Assembly: GCA_965659845.1 (NCBI GenBank)
Contig: CBFHXS010000051.1
Span: forward strand, 1-17,746
Reading direction: 5' to 3'
Length of the DNA stretch: 17,746 bases
DNA from: Brumimicrobium sp965659845
GTDB lineage: Bacteria; Bacteroidota; Bacteroidia; Flavobacteriales_D; Crocinitomicaceae
Notes under the pieces: model-generated
What the model was told of the DNA's origin: nothing
Database searches by the model: none
The model's input: the letters and a program-made list of their open reading frames with translations, nothing else
Position numbers and translations under genes: made by a program
Part shown: one piece after another, positions 8,734-16,398 of the stretch
Numbering within the stretch: position 1 is the stretch's first letter
How the letters are laid out: the number at the start of each line of letters is the position of its first letter

Positions 8734-10352
8734 GGTGTACCTTCTTTTGGTTGTATTACGGATTCTACATATTGCCCGGGATGCATTAATTCACTACCTA
8801 TTCTTTCTGCTACTAATTGAATGTGTTCTGCGAAAATACTATAGTAGAGTATCACTAAAACTAACACCAATATTGGAACGATCATTGACGCTTTTTCTTT
8901 GAAATTAAACTCTTTAAAGTATTTTAATTTCTCTAGTTTATCAGTTTTTCGAGCTTCTTTGGCGAAAATACTATTCCATATTTTGGCGATGATGACCAAC
9001 GTGATCAAACTTGCAAATATGAATACGATCAACATTGGAATAGCGTTCATTTGATAGCTGGCTCCAAATAGAGAAAGTTTCGGCCAGAAACCAGATAGCG
9101 GAGGAATTCCAACCAAGGCAAACAATGGAATAGCAAACAATACGGAAAGTCTTGGATAGTTGTTCATTAATCCTCCCATGTTATAGAGTTTAGTGTTCCC
9201 AAATATGCGAAAGAAAACTCCTCCAATCATGAAAAGTGTTGCTTTCACAATGATGTCATGGAACATATAAAATACAGTTCCAATCAATGCGATTTCTGTG
9301 AATAGACTGAGTCCACCGATCATAAATCCAATATGGCAAATGATCAGGTAGGAAAATACACGAATCACATCTTTTTGGACTAATGCTCCAATGCCTCCAA
9401 AAAAGACTGTGAAACCTGCAATGACCATCAGTATGTCTTGATTCAGTCCTCCTAGTGGAAAAATCAAGGTAAATACTCTAATCAATGCATATACACCAAC
9501 TTTCGTGAGTAGTCCGCCAAATAGTGCTGATACCGCTGCTGGAGGTGTGTGATAGGAGGCAGGTAACCAAAGGTAAAGCGGGAATACTCCAGCCTTAACC
9601 CCAAAACCTATCATGAAGACGAGAGAAATAGTTTGTATTAATCCATTATTTTCTAACGTAGGTATGATTTGCGCAAGTTCCGCCATATTCAGTGAGNNNN
9701 NNNNNNNNNNNNNNNNNNNNNNNNNNNNNNNNNNNNNNNNNNNNNNNNNNNNNNNNNNNNNNNNNNNNNNNNNNNNNNNNNNNNNNNNNNNNNNGCCCGT
9801 AACTCCATAAAGCATGGCGATACCTGTTAGAAAGACAATAGAGGACAGCATGTTTAGTGTAAAGTACTTGACCGCTCCTTCAATCTGTATTTTACGTCCT
9901 CCAATCGTTAATAACACAAAGGAGGAAATGATGATGACTTCAAACCAAACGTATAAATTGAATATGTCTCCAGTCAAAAACGCTCCAGAAAGCCCCATGA
10001 TTAAGAAGTGAAAAATGGCGTAGTAACCAAATTTCACACGTGCTGATACCATGTTTGAATTGGAGTAGATTGATATTACAAATGCGACAATGCTGGTGAG
10101 CAGAACTAAAGTGACTGCGAGTGTATCTCCAACTAAAGAAATTCCAAAAGGAGCTTCCCAGTTACCAAGTTGCATGACTTGGATTCCTTCACTCCAGACT
10201 TGATTAAACAACAGACCGGCGATTAGGGTTGCTGCAGCACTTCCGATAATGCTGATGATGCGTTGCACCGCTGGTTTTCTCCAAAAGAAGAGCAGTACAA
10301 TGGCAATTAGAGCTTGCGCTATAATGGGTAATATGATTAAGTGTTCACTCAT
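8730..10352 (-). CDS. mrpD: Mrp Na+/H+ antiporter subunit D (contains assembly gap)
   Basis: One of the two large antiporter-like subunits, homologous to complex I NuoL/M/N, forming a proton or cation path in the membrane. It shows GNWEAPFGISLVGDTLAV near the start, GAFLTGDIFNLYVWFEVI with the conserved Glu, and GVKAGVFPLYLWLPASYHTPPAAVSALFGGLLTKVG, the Proton_antipo_M core with its conserved Lys and His. Many membrane segments follow, with a charged loop near the end and a last helix before a hydrophilic tail. A run of 98 Ns replaces residues 187-219, between GVTG and SLNMAELAQ. Without those 33 unknown residues the length is 507, normal for MrpD. The start overlaps the mrpC stop (ATGA, 10349-10352). 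Confidence 0.95.
   Translation of the reverse strand: MSEHLIILPIIAQALIAIVLLFFWRKPAVQRIISIIGSAAATLIAGLLFNQVWSEGIQVMQLGNWEAPFGISLVGDTLAVTLVLLTSIVAFVISIYSNSNMVSARVKFGYYAIFHFLIMGLSGAFLTGDIFNLYVWFEVIIISSFVLLTIGGRKIQIEGAVKYFTLNMLSSIVFLTGIAMLYGVTGXXXXXXXXXXXXXXXXXXXXXXXXXXXXXXXXXSLNMAELAQIIPTLENNGLIQTISLVFMIGFGVKAGVFPLYLWLPASYHTPPAAVSALFGGLLTKVGVYALIRVFTLIFPLGGLNQDILMVIAGFTVFFGGIGALVQKDVIRVFSYLIICHIGFMIGGLSLFTEIALIGTVFYMFHDIIVKATLFMIGGVFFRIFGNTKLYNMGGLMNNYPRLSVLFAIPLFALVGIPPLSGFWPKLSLFGASYQMNAIPMLIVFIFASLITLVIIAKIWNSIFAKEARKTDKLEKLKYFKEFNFKEKASMIVPILVLVLVILYYSIFAEHIQLVAERIGSELMHPGQYVESVIQPKEGTP
9697..9794. other. Assembly gap (98 N) inside mrpD
   Basis: A run of 98 Ns. The flanks code for ...MLYGVTG (upstream in the gene) and SLNMAELAQ (downstream). 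In MrpD proteins these two pieces normally sit next to each other, so the gap may hold little or no real missing sequence; see findings. Confidence 0.95.
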
Positions 10353-10702
10353 TCTATATCGTCTGTCTTGTTCATTGCGTCAATGTCGTCTGTTTGAATG
10401 ACTTTGTATGCTCTTTTAATAAGAACTATGGCAAAGGACTGAAGACCAAAACTGATCACAATAGCTGTCAAAACTAAGGCTTGTGGAACTGGATCTGCGT
10501 AAAGGCCCTCCAGATGATGCGCATCTTCAGCTATAATGGGTGGCTTGCCTTTAACCAGTCCTCCCATTAGGAAAATTAAAAGATTGACTCCGTTTCCAAG
10601 AAGAACGATACCGATGATTAGCTTTACAAGACTTCGACGCAAGATAAGGTATATTCCTCCTGCGTACAAAACTCCAGTCATAATTGCTAATAGTATTTCC
10701 AT
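10349..10702 (-). CDS. mrpC: Mrp Na+/H+ antiporter subunit C
   Basis: A 117-residue NuoK-like subunit with three predicted helices. Recognisable stretches are GGIYLILRRSLVKLIIGIVLLGNGVNLLIF (about 15-44) and DPVPQALVLTAIVISFGLQSFAI (about 70-92), the latter being the family's most conserved part. A short charged tail rich in Asp ends it. It starts 2 bases after the mrpB stop (TAG) and its stop overlaps the mrpD start in ATGA. Length is typical. Confidence 0.95.
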   Translation of the reverse strand: MEILLAIMTGVLYAGGIYLILRRSLVKLIIGIVLLGNGVNLLIFLMGGLVKGKPPIIAEDAHHLEGLYADPVPQALVLTAIVISFGLQSFAIVLIKRAYKVIQTDDIDAMNKTDDIE

Positions 10703-10704
10703 TG

Positions 10705-11118
10705 CTACGCTTTTTCTGAAATTGTGAATATGATGGTTAGACTTACACCTACAACAACTAAGTAAACACCAGTGTCAAAAAATAATGCACTTCCTATTTT
10801 GCCAATTACAGGAATTTCATTCTGATACCACAAACCAGTCATTACGGGTAGGTCTAGAAAAAGTACAGGTGCAACAGCACTTGCAAAGGCTAGGAGTAAA
10901 CCTACGGGTATCAAAAATCCTGGATGTATACGCAAAAGATATCGAGTTTTACTCAGTCCATTTGCAAAAGAGTGCACAATGAAAGCAATAGAGGCAATAA
11001 GTCCTCCGATAAAACCTCCTCCAGGTAAATAGTGACCACGCAACAATACAAACACCGAAAATAAGAGTAACAGTGGGAGTAGCGTTTTAGAAACGGTTGT
11101 GAATATTATGCTTTTCAT
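10705..11118 (-). CDS. mrpB: Mrp Na+/H+ antiporter subunit B
   Basis: A 137-residue MnhB-domain membrane subunit. The signature VLLRGHYLPGGGFIGGLIASIAFI lies at about residues 24-47, followed by a helix around GFLIPVGLLLAFASAVAPVLF and a last one in GVYLVVVGVSLTIIFTISE. The ATG lies 3 bases after the mrpA stop, and the mrpC start follows after 2 bases. Encoded separately from mrpA, as in the seven-gene (group 1) arrangement, not fused as in six-gene operons. Confidence 0.95.
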   Translation of the reverse strand: MKSIIFTTVSKTLLPLLLLFSVFVLLRGHYLPGGGFIGGLIASIAFIVHSFANGLSKTRYLLRIHPGFLIPVGLLLAFASAVAPVLFLDLPVMTGLWYQNEIPVIGKIGSALFFDTGVYLVVVGVSLTIIFTISEKA

Positions 11119-11121
11119 GCT

Positions 11122-13428
11122 TTACTTTTCATGTTTTTTAAGATACAATTTTAATAAGGCAAATACACCAATAGCAGCAATTGATAATACGATAATCTCG
11201 ATCATTGTGTCAAAACCTCTGAAGTCAACAAGTATAACATTTACAACGTTTTTACCCTTGGCGAGCTCATAGGCATTCTCTGCATAAAATTCTGTGGTGC
11301 GCTTGACCGGAGCTTCATTCATGATCTCAATAATCGTGAATGCCAGGAAGGTTCCGAATGTAGTCGCGATAATTCCATCTCTTATTCTGTTTGTATTGTT
11401 GGAAAGTTTTAAATACTTCGGTAGACGATAGAGTACCAATACAAATAGAATGACAGTGAGTGTGTCTATGGAGAACTGTGTCATGGCAAGGTCAGGAGCT
11501 CCGTAGAACATGAATATGAAGCATATTGAATATCCTAAAACCCCCATTCCTGCTATTGCGGATAATCTTGATCTCGTGAGCACAGTGTAGAGTACTGAGA
11601 CAAACATGATAATACAGATAATGATTTCGGAAATCTCTAATCCTTTAATGTCTTTTAAGCTTAAGAAAACCCTGGGGTTGATGAAAACATGTACCCCAAA
11701 AACGATAGTTAAAATAACGAGCATGATCATCACATACCTTCTCAGGTAGCCATTTTGAAATATACTCGTCAAAAAGAATGAGAATTTCTGGAAATAGTCT
11801 GTTCCTTTTAATAAGATTGATTTAGGGGCTAAACTATCGAGGTTTGAGATGGCTCTTACTTTTTTATGAGAAGGATTCCAAAGGAAATAGAGTAGAAGTC
11901 CACCGCCAATAGTAATGGCGCTTAGTAACAAAACAAATGTAAAGCCATGCCATAGCTTGAGGTGAGGGCTAGATCCAGTGCTCAATTGTTCGGAGATTGA
12001 TCCTGTGAATGAGGTCTCTATAATTCCAGGAAACAACCCGAAAAGAATTCCTGTGATTGCCAGGATTAATGGAGTGAGCCAAAGAATGAGATGAGGCTTT
12101 TTGACTGCTACTGTCTTTGCTTTTGATGGACCTAAGAAAGGACGTACACCAACCATGAATCCTGCAAAGACCATGAACATATTAGTGATTACGGCAATAG
12201 TAGTCAATACTGCTGCTGAATCATCGTGAAGTGTTGCTTCATAGATTAGATCTTTTCCCAGAAAACCAACACTTGGTGGTATACCAGCACTTGAAATAGC
12301 GGCTAACATGCCGGCAATAAACAAAGGGAAGAGAAACTTTTTTAATCCACCGAGTTGAGTGATGTCACGAGTTCCCGTTTGATGATCAATTGTACCGGTT
12401 ATTAAGAATAGAGATGCTTTGTATAATGCATGGACGATTATAAATAAAATAGCAGCTGTTAATGCTACTGTGGTGCCAATTCCAATGAGAAATATAATGA
12501 TTCCTAACGCTCCAATGGTTGAGTAAGCCAATATTCCTTTGAGGTCTGTTCTGAATAGTGTATGAAAGCCACCAAATAACATGGTAATCGACCCAACTAC
12601 AATCAGAGTGGTAGAGAAAATCTCGTTTCCTGAAAAATGTGGGGAAAATCGAAGAAGTAAATAAATCCCTGCTTTGACCATCGTTGCTGAATGCAGGTAA
12701 GTAGAAACAGGGGTTGGAGCTTTCATTGCTCCAGGAAGCCAAAAATGAAATGGGAATTGTGCGGATTTAGTGAAGGCTGCTAAAAACAAAAAAACAAGTA
12801 AAATGGGTGTAAATGTACTTTCGTTTAGCGCTTCTGGGGATGACAGCATCTCTGATATCGAATAAGTTCCAGTCAACCCTCCAGCTAAAACCCCAAAAGC
12901 TAGAAGGCAAAGACCACCAAATCCAGTTATACCAAGAGCAATGATTGCGGACTTTCGAGAGGTTCGCTCAGTATTTTTAAAGTTGATCAAAAAGAAAGAA
13001 CTAATGCTGGTAAGTTCCCAAAAAACAAATAAAGTGATCAAATTGTCTGAGGTGACAAGACCTAACATCGATCCCATGAATATGCTCAAGTATATATAAA
13101 ACCTTGAGAGGCGCTTATGACCTTTTAAGTATTTCATGGTATATAAGAAGACGATACTTCCAATTCCAGTAATAAGCAGTGTAAATAATGAAGATAACGA
13201 GTCTACACGCAAATCAAAGTTAACTCCGGCGGATGGGACCCAGGCGGTGTGGTAATGAAAAACTATTCCTGATGAGGTGTCGCTTAGAAAACCTAAAAAG
13301 TAGATGAATAGAGATACTGGAAGTATTGAGGCGAACCATGGGATTCTTTGAAATGTCTTTTGTCCTATGCCAAATAAAAGGATGGCGAATAGGAAACTAG
13401 ATAATATGACGAATAAGAGTGTCGACAT
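11122..13428 (-). CDS. mrpA: Mrp Na+/H+ antiporter subunit A
   Basis: The largest Mrp subunit (768 residues; family about 770-800), combining a NuoL-like antiporter module with C-terminal MbhD/MbhE-like helices. Visible marks: DLRVDSLSSLFTLLITGIG (about 72-90), FVFWELTSISSFFLI with Glu138, TKSAQFPFHFWLPGAMKAPTPVSTYLHSATMVKAG (about 220-254, with Lys221, His246, Lys252), GTRDITQLGGL, and SSAGIPPSVGFLGKDL. The C-terminal part has GAPDLAMTQFSIDTLTVILF and NVILVDFRGFDTMIEI, both characteristic. It is the first gene of the operon; the complex exchanges internal Na+ for external H+, supporting salt and alkali tolerance. A TATTTTTG -7-like box ends 5 bases before the ATG, which would give a very short or absent leader. 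The start is family-like, so no shift is proposed. Confidence 0.97.
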   Translation of the reverse strand: MSTLLFVILSSFLFAILLFGIGQKTFQRIPWFASILPVSLFIYFLGFLSDTSSGIVFHYHTAWVPSAGVNFDLRVDSLSSLFTLLITGIGSIVFLYTMKYLKGHKRLSRFYIYLSIFMGSMLGLVTSDNLITLFVFWELTSISSFFLINFKNTERTSRKSAIIALGITGFGGLCLLAFGVLAGGLTGTYSISEMLSSPEALNESTFTPILLVFLFLAAFTKSAQFPFHFWLPGAMKAPTPVSTYLHSATMVKAGIYLLLRFSPHFSGNEIFSTTLIVVGSITMLFGGFHTLFRTDLKGILAYSTIGALGIIIFLIGIGTTVALTAAILFIIVHALYKASLFLITGTIDHQTGTRDITQLGGLKKFLFPLFIAGMLAAISSAGIPPSVGFLGKDLIYEATLHDDSAAVLTTIAVITNMFMVFAGFMVGVRPFLGPSKAKTVAVKKPHLILWLTPLILAITGILFGLFPGIIETSFTGSISEQLSTGSSPHLKLWHGFTFVLLLSAITIGGGLLLYFLWNPSHKKVRAISNLDSLAPKSILLKGTDYFQKFSFFLTSIFQNGYLRRYVMIMLVILTIVFGVHVFINPRVFLSLKDIKGLEISEIIICIIMFVSVLYTVLTRSRLSAIAGMGVLGYSICFIFMFYGAPDLAMTQFSIDTLTVILFVLVLYRLPKYLKLSNNTNRIRDGIIATTFGTFLAFTIIEIMNEAPVKRTTEFYAENAYELAKGKNVVNVILVDFRGFDTMIEIIVLSIAAIGVFALLKLYLKKHEK

Positions 13429-13433
13429 AGCGG

Positions 13434-13441
13434 CAAAAATA
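13434..13441 (-). promoter_or_regulatory. Candidate -7 promoter box of the mrp operon
   Basis: TATTTTTG on the minus strand matches the Bacteroidota -7 consensus TAnnTTTG exactly and ends 5 bases before the mrpA ATG. A well-spaced -33 TTG is not seen: the nearest TTG is only 14 bases upstream. If used, the transcript would begin at or very near the start codon. Confidence 0.4.
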
Positions 13442-13474
13442 CAAGTTTAATCGTGCAATGTCTAGTAATAACGG

Positions 13475-13496
13475 CACGAATACGATATTGTTCGTG
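13475..13496. terminator. Small inverted repeat between the helicase gene and mrpA, possible weak terminator
   Basis: CACGAA at 13475-13480 is repeated inverted as TTCGTG at 13491-13496 with a 10-base spacer. It lies 27 bases downstream of the helicase stop codon, where a terminator or attenuator would be expected. The stem is only 6 bp and no clear T-run follows directly, so termination would be weak at best; chance is possible. Confidence 0.25.
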
Positions 13497-13522
13497 TCCA
13501 AAAGCGGCCTAATTGATGGTCT

Positions 13523-14839
13523 TTATTTTCTGCGTCTTTTCTTTTTGAAATTTTTACGCTTTGCTTTGTCACGCGGTCGATAATTGACTTTCTTGTTTTC
13601 CTTTTTCTTTTCCTGGAATTTCTCCCCTTCGCCAACAATGTGTGTTGGGTTGATAATAGAAGGTGCATCGTGAATATCTGGTTCAACTTCTTCTGGGATC
13701 TTAGTCTCATTTTTGTCTACCTCTTCAGGGAAGTCAAGAGAGTTTATTTTAGTATCCATAAAGGATTGTATACCAGTAAATAAACTTCCTTCTTCTGAAG
13801 TAACAAATGAAACAGATATTCCACGTTGTTCTGCACGACCGGTTCGTCCTATTCGGTGAATATACTGTTCTTTTTCGCTTGGTAAATCGAAGTTAATCAC
13901 GTGACTCACATTGTCGATATCGATACCTCTAGATACGAGATCTGTTGCAACGATTCCTTTCAATTGATCGGACTTGAATTCTTGTACCATTCGCATCCTG
14001 AAGTTCTGCGACTTGTTACTATGGATCACCCCAAATTGTTCTGGGTAATCTGCTTCCAATCGATCGTGCAGAATATCTGCAAATCGCTTAGACTGAGCAA
14101 AGATAAAACATCTTATTTCGGGATTAGAATCAATGATGTGACGTAATAAATTGTACTTCGTGTTGAAGTTCTCTGCGCGGTAGGCCGATTGTTCAATATT
14201 CTCCAATGGAGTTCCTGAAGGTGCTGCAATAACATGTTCGCTCAATCCAAAGAAAGTATTGACGATTTCATCTACATCATCTGAAAGCGTAGCAGAGAAT
14301 AGTAGGTTTTGACGTTTTTCAGGCAGCAGATCAAAGATACGTTGCAATTGAGGACGAAATCCAAGGTTAAGCATTTCATCGCATTCATCTACAACAAGCT
14401 TCTTGACCAGCTTTAAACGTAGAATACCCGTCATTACTAGGTCGTAGAATCTTCCTGGTGTTCCAACCAAGATGTCACACCCCGCATGTACGGCCTTTTT
14501 TTGCGTATTCATATTAGTACCTCCGTAAACAGCTAGTGTTTTTACAGAGAGGTATTCGCTCAATTTATTGGATTCTTCAGCAACTTGGATCGCAAGTTCG
14601 CGTGTCGGAACTAGAATAACCACACGTGGCATTTTCTCTTCAGAATACTTTAGGTCTCTCAAAATAGGGAGGAGATAGGCTAAGGTTTTTCCTGTACCTG
14701 TTTGAGCTATACCTATAACGCTTTTACCCGCTAAGATCTTTGGGATAGCTTTCTCTTGAATGGCCGTTGGCTCCGTGATGTTCTGCTCATTCAGCGCAGT
14801 CATCAATTGTTTAGGAAGCTTTATATCTTCAAATTTCAT
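13523..14839 (-). CDS. DEAD-box-family ATP-dependent RNA helicase with DECD motif II
   Basis: 438 residues; ATP-dependent RNA unwinding, probably in ribosome assembly or mRNA handling. The full motif set is present: Q motif (Phe3 and PTAIQ 24-28), I AQTGTGKT 45-52, Ia PTREL 78-82, Ib TPGR 127-130, II DECD 151-154 in place of DEAD, III SAT 182-184, IV CFIFAQS near 244-250, V ATDLVSRGIDI 298-308, VI HRIGRTGR 328-335. After the second RecA-like domain come an acidic linker and a very basic tail (about 402-438) ending KRKNFKKKRRRK, a likely RNA-binding extension as in RhlE/SrmB types. The ATG is 2 bases after the tsaC stop, so translation is probably coupled. The paralogue cannot be named from sequence alone. 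Confidence 0.95.
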   Translation of the reverse strand: MKFEDIKLPKQLMTALNEQNITEPTAIQEKAIPKILAGKSVIGIAQTGTGKTLAYLLPILRDLKYSEEKMPRVVILVPTRELAIQVAEESNKLSEYLSVKTLAVYGGTNMNTQKKAVHAGCDILVGTPGRFYDLVMTGILRLKLVKKLVVDECDEMLNLGFRPQLQRIFDLLPEKRQNLLFSATLSDDVDEIVNTFFGLSEHVIAAPSGTPLENIEQSAYRAENFNTKYNLLRHIIDSNPEIRCFIFAQSKRFADILHDRLEADYPEQFGVIHSNKSQNFRMRMVQEFKSDQLKGIVATDLVSRGIDIDNVSHVINFDLPSEKEQYIHRIGRTGRAEQRGISVSFVTSEEGSLFTGIQSFMDTKINSLDFPEEVDKNETKIPEEVEPDIHDAPSIINPTHIVGEGEKFQEKKKENKKVNYRPRDKAKRKNFKKKRRRK

Positions 14840-14841
14840 AA

Positions 14842-15405
14842 TTAGCGAATCACTTCTACGTTATTATTACTTCCAATCTTGATGATGGAAGAAGGTGAGG
14901 TCATAACCTCTTTTAATCGTTCGTTAAGGATCATGTCAACACCATCCTTTATTGATTGTTCTACACTCTCAAATCCTGTTGGGGAAGGGGAGCCAGAAAC
15001 ATTAGCACTTGTTGATACCAGAGGACATCGTATTCCCTGAATCATACGTTGGCATGATCGATCACTTGTAACCCGAATGCCTAAAGAGCCGTCTTTTGCA
15101 AGTACCTCTTCACTAATACCCATGGGTTGGTCATAAATGATAGTGGTAGGCTTTTCACTAAAGTCAATAATGTCATAACATACCTCAGGAACCTCTTTTA
15201 CTGAACGTTCAAGCATGGCTACATTATTAACGAGTACAATAAACGACTTGTCCTCGGGTCGGTTCTTCAGCTCTTTTATGAGTTTTACAGCTTCGTCATT
15301 AGTCGACATACAGCCAAGTCCCCAAATCGTATCGGTAGGATAGAGGAGTGTTTTTCCTTCTCTCAGCCCTTTAATGGCCTCGTTGATATTTACAAATTGT
15401 CCCAT
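14842..15405 (-). CDS. tsaC: L-threonylcarbamoyladenylate synthase (TsaC/Sua5/YrdC family)
   Basis: Makes threonylcarbamoyl-AMP from threonine, bicarbonate and ATP, the first step of the universal t6A37 modification of ANN-decoding tRNAs; cytoplasmic. With the ATG at 15405 (MGQFVNINEA) it has 187 residues, the length of a single-domain YrdC protein without the Sua5 extension. Motifs: YPTDTIWGL 22-30, KNRPEDKS 47-54 (substrate-binding basic residues), SLGIRVTSD near 107-115, PLVSTSANVSGSPSP 128-142, and PSSIIKI 171-177. The frame opens further, with ATGs at 15420 and 15432 that would overlap the upstream gene by 14 and 26 bases; 15405 lies 1 base past that gene's stop and gives a family-like N terminus. 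It is sandwiched in a tight unit between a repeat protein and an RNA helicase. Confidence 0.93.
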   Translation of the reverse strand: MGQFVNINEAIKGLREGKTLLYPTDTIWGLGCMSTNDEAVKLIKELKNRPEDKSFIVLVNNVAMLERSVKEVPEVCYDIIDFSEKPTTIIYDQPMGISEEVLAKDGSLGIRVTSDRSCQRMIQGIRCPLVSTSANVSGSPSPTGFESVEQSIKDGVDMILNERLKEVMTSPSSIIKIGSNNNVEVIR

Positions 15406-15406
15406 T

Positions 15407-15895
15407 TTATTCTGATCCATGAATATGCACATCGTTGTGACGTTCTTCTATTTCATCCTTAACTTTTTTAATCGATCGAGTCAAGAGAAATATATCCTGA
15501 GATGCATGTCTGTTGAGCCATTTAAATCCATTCACATCATCATCAATTGCAATAGCCATTTGATAAAGTAATTCAAATCCATTTCTCTTAAGCCATGTTA
15601 AAGCTTTTGCGTTTCCCTCAGATCCGTTGATCATAGCCATTATATGAGGGTAGCCGTTTTCCATGAGCCAATCTCTAGCTTTATCCTTGAGCTTTATAGC
15701 ATGAGTGGCCATTACTAACTCTTCAAAGCCACTTTTATACAAAAAATCCAATAAATCAGTATTGCCTTCTAGTCCTTTTGCCCACGCCAAAATAATTTTT
15801 GGATGGTACTCGAAAGGCTTTACTTCAAGCTTACTAGGACGTTTCCCCTCTCTATCTCCCTTATACTTCTTTTTACGTCTGAAAAGACCTGCCAT
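15407..15895 (-). CDS. Small protein of tandem 25-residue helical repeats, function unknown
   Basis: 162 residues, not recognised as a named family. The first 20 residues are strongly basic (FRRKKKYKGDREGKR), with no signal peptide or membrane segment, so it is probably cytoplasmic and may touch RNA or membrane phosphates. From about residue 34 it is built of near-25-residue units, 34-59, 60-84, 85-109, 110-134 and a partial 135-150, sharing a pattern like 'hxMAxxxI/Gxxxxx-A-xx-WL-xx-NGF', e.g. ARDWLMENGYPH, ALTWLKRNGFEL, GFKWLNRHASQD. Each unit looks like a helix pair, as in TPR- or ankyrin-type solenoids. It is the first gene of a unit with tsaC (1-base spacing to the preferred tsaC start) and the DECD helicase. 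A -7-like TAATTTCG lies upstream (one mismatch). Confidence 0.8.
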   Translation of the reverse strand: MAGLFRRKKKYKGDREGKRPSKLEVKPFEYHPKIILAWAKGLEGNTDLLDFLYKSGFEELVMATHAIKLKDKARDWLMENGYPHIMAMINGSEGNAKALTWLKRNGFELLYQMAIAIDDDVNGFKWLNRHASQDIFLLTRSIKKVKDEIEERHNDVHIHGSE

Positions 15896-15949
15896 ACTTG
15901 ATTTTTTTGCGAAATTAGTGAATAATGCCGATGACTTTTAATAATACAG

Positions 15950-15957
15950 TAACTTTG
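15950..15957 (+). promoter_or_regulatory. Candidate -7 promoter box of the thioesterase gene
   Basis: TAACTTTG matches TAnnTTTG exactly, 17 bases before the ATG at 15975. The leader also holds AAGGGAA just before the start, a possible ribosome binding site. No clear -33 TTG is seen at the usual distance. Confidence 0.45.
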
Positions 15958-15974
15958 TTATAAAATCAAGGGAA

Positions 15975-16397
15975 ATGCTAAAAAATGAATTGTTAGAACG
16001 TTATAAAGAAACGAATAAATTCAGAGATACATTAGGAATGCAACTCGGACCCATCGAGCAGGGGAGTGCAACGTATAACTTAACTGTTCAAAAGAAGCAT
16101 TTAGCTACACCTATAGCTGCACACGGAGGAGTTGTGGCGGCTCTTGTAGATGCGACAATGGGCGTTACTGCTTTGTCTGTTGTTGTGGAGAGCGACAGAG
16201 TTGTGAGTACTGTTGAACTGAAAGTTAGCTATTTAAAACCTGTTCTCGAGGGAGATCAATTAAAGTGTGTAGGAGAGGTGCTAAATACTGGCAATCGTTT
16301 GATCTATGTAGAATGCAGTATTGTTAATCAAAAAGAACAATTGGTAGCAAGAGCAAACGGTACGTTCAATGCTTACCCTGCTTCAAAGGCATTCTGA
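15975..16397 (+). CDS. PaaI-like hotdog-fold acyl-CoA thioesterase
   Basis: 140 residues with the hotdog thioesterase pattern: HGGVVAALVDATMG at 50-63, where the His-Gly-Gly turn and Asp59 correspond to the usual active-site elements of PaaI-type enzymes, then VSTVELKVSYLKPVLEGDQL (about 78-96) and a closing strand with VARANGTFNAY. It probably hydrolyses an acyl- or aryl-CoA thioester in the cytoplasm; the substrate cannot be read from sequence. It is transcribed divergently from the repeat-protein gene and converges on the PaaY-like gene with a single base between stop codons. An exact -7 box lies just upstream. Confidence 0.9.
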   Translation: MLKNELLERYKETNKFRDTLGMQLGPIEQGSATYNLTVQKKHLATPIAAHGGVVAALVDATMGVTALSVVVESDRVVSTVELKVSYLKPVLEGDQLKCVGEVLNTGNRLIYVECSIVNQKEQLVARANGTFNAYPASKAF

Positions 16398-16398
16398 T

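Noticed and set aside
12386..12742. 118-codon open frame on the minus strand inside mrpA
   Set aside because: It lies in another frame of the strongly conserved antiporter core; its composition (Trp/Asn/Ser-rich) is that of a frame-shifted membrane gene.
13462..13710. Basic 82-codon open frame overlapping the 3' end of the helicase gene
   Set aside because: It is the alternative-frame reading of the helicase's Lys/Arg-rich tail and has no independent start signal.
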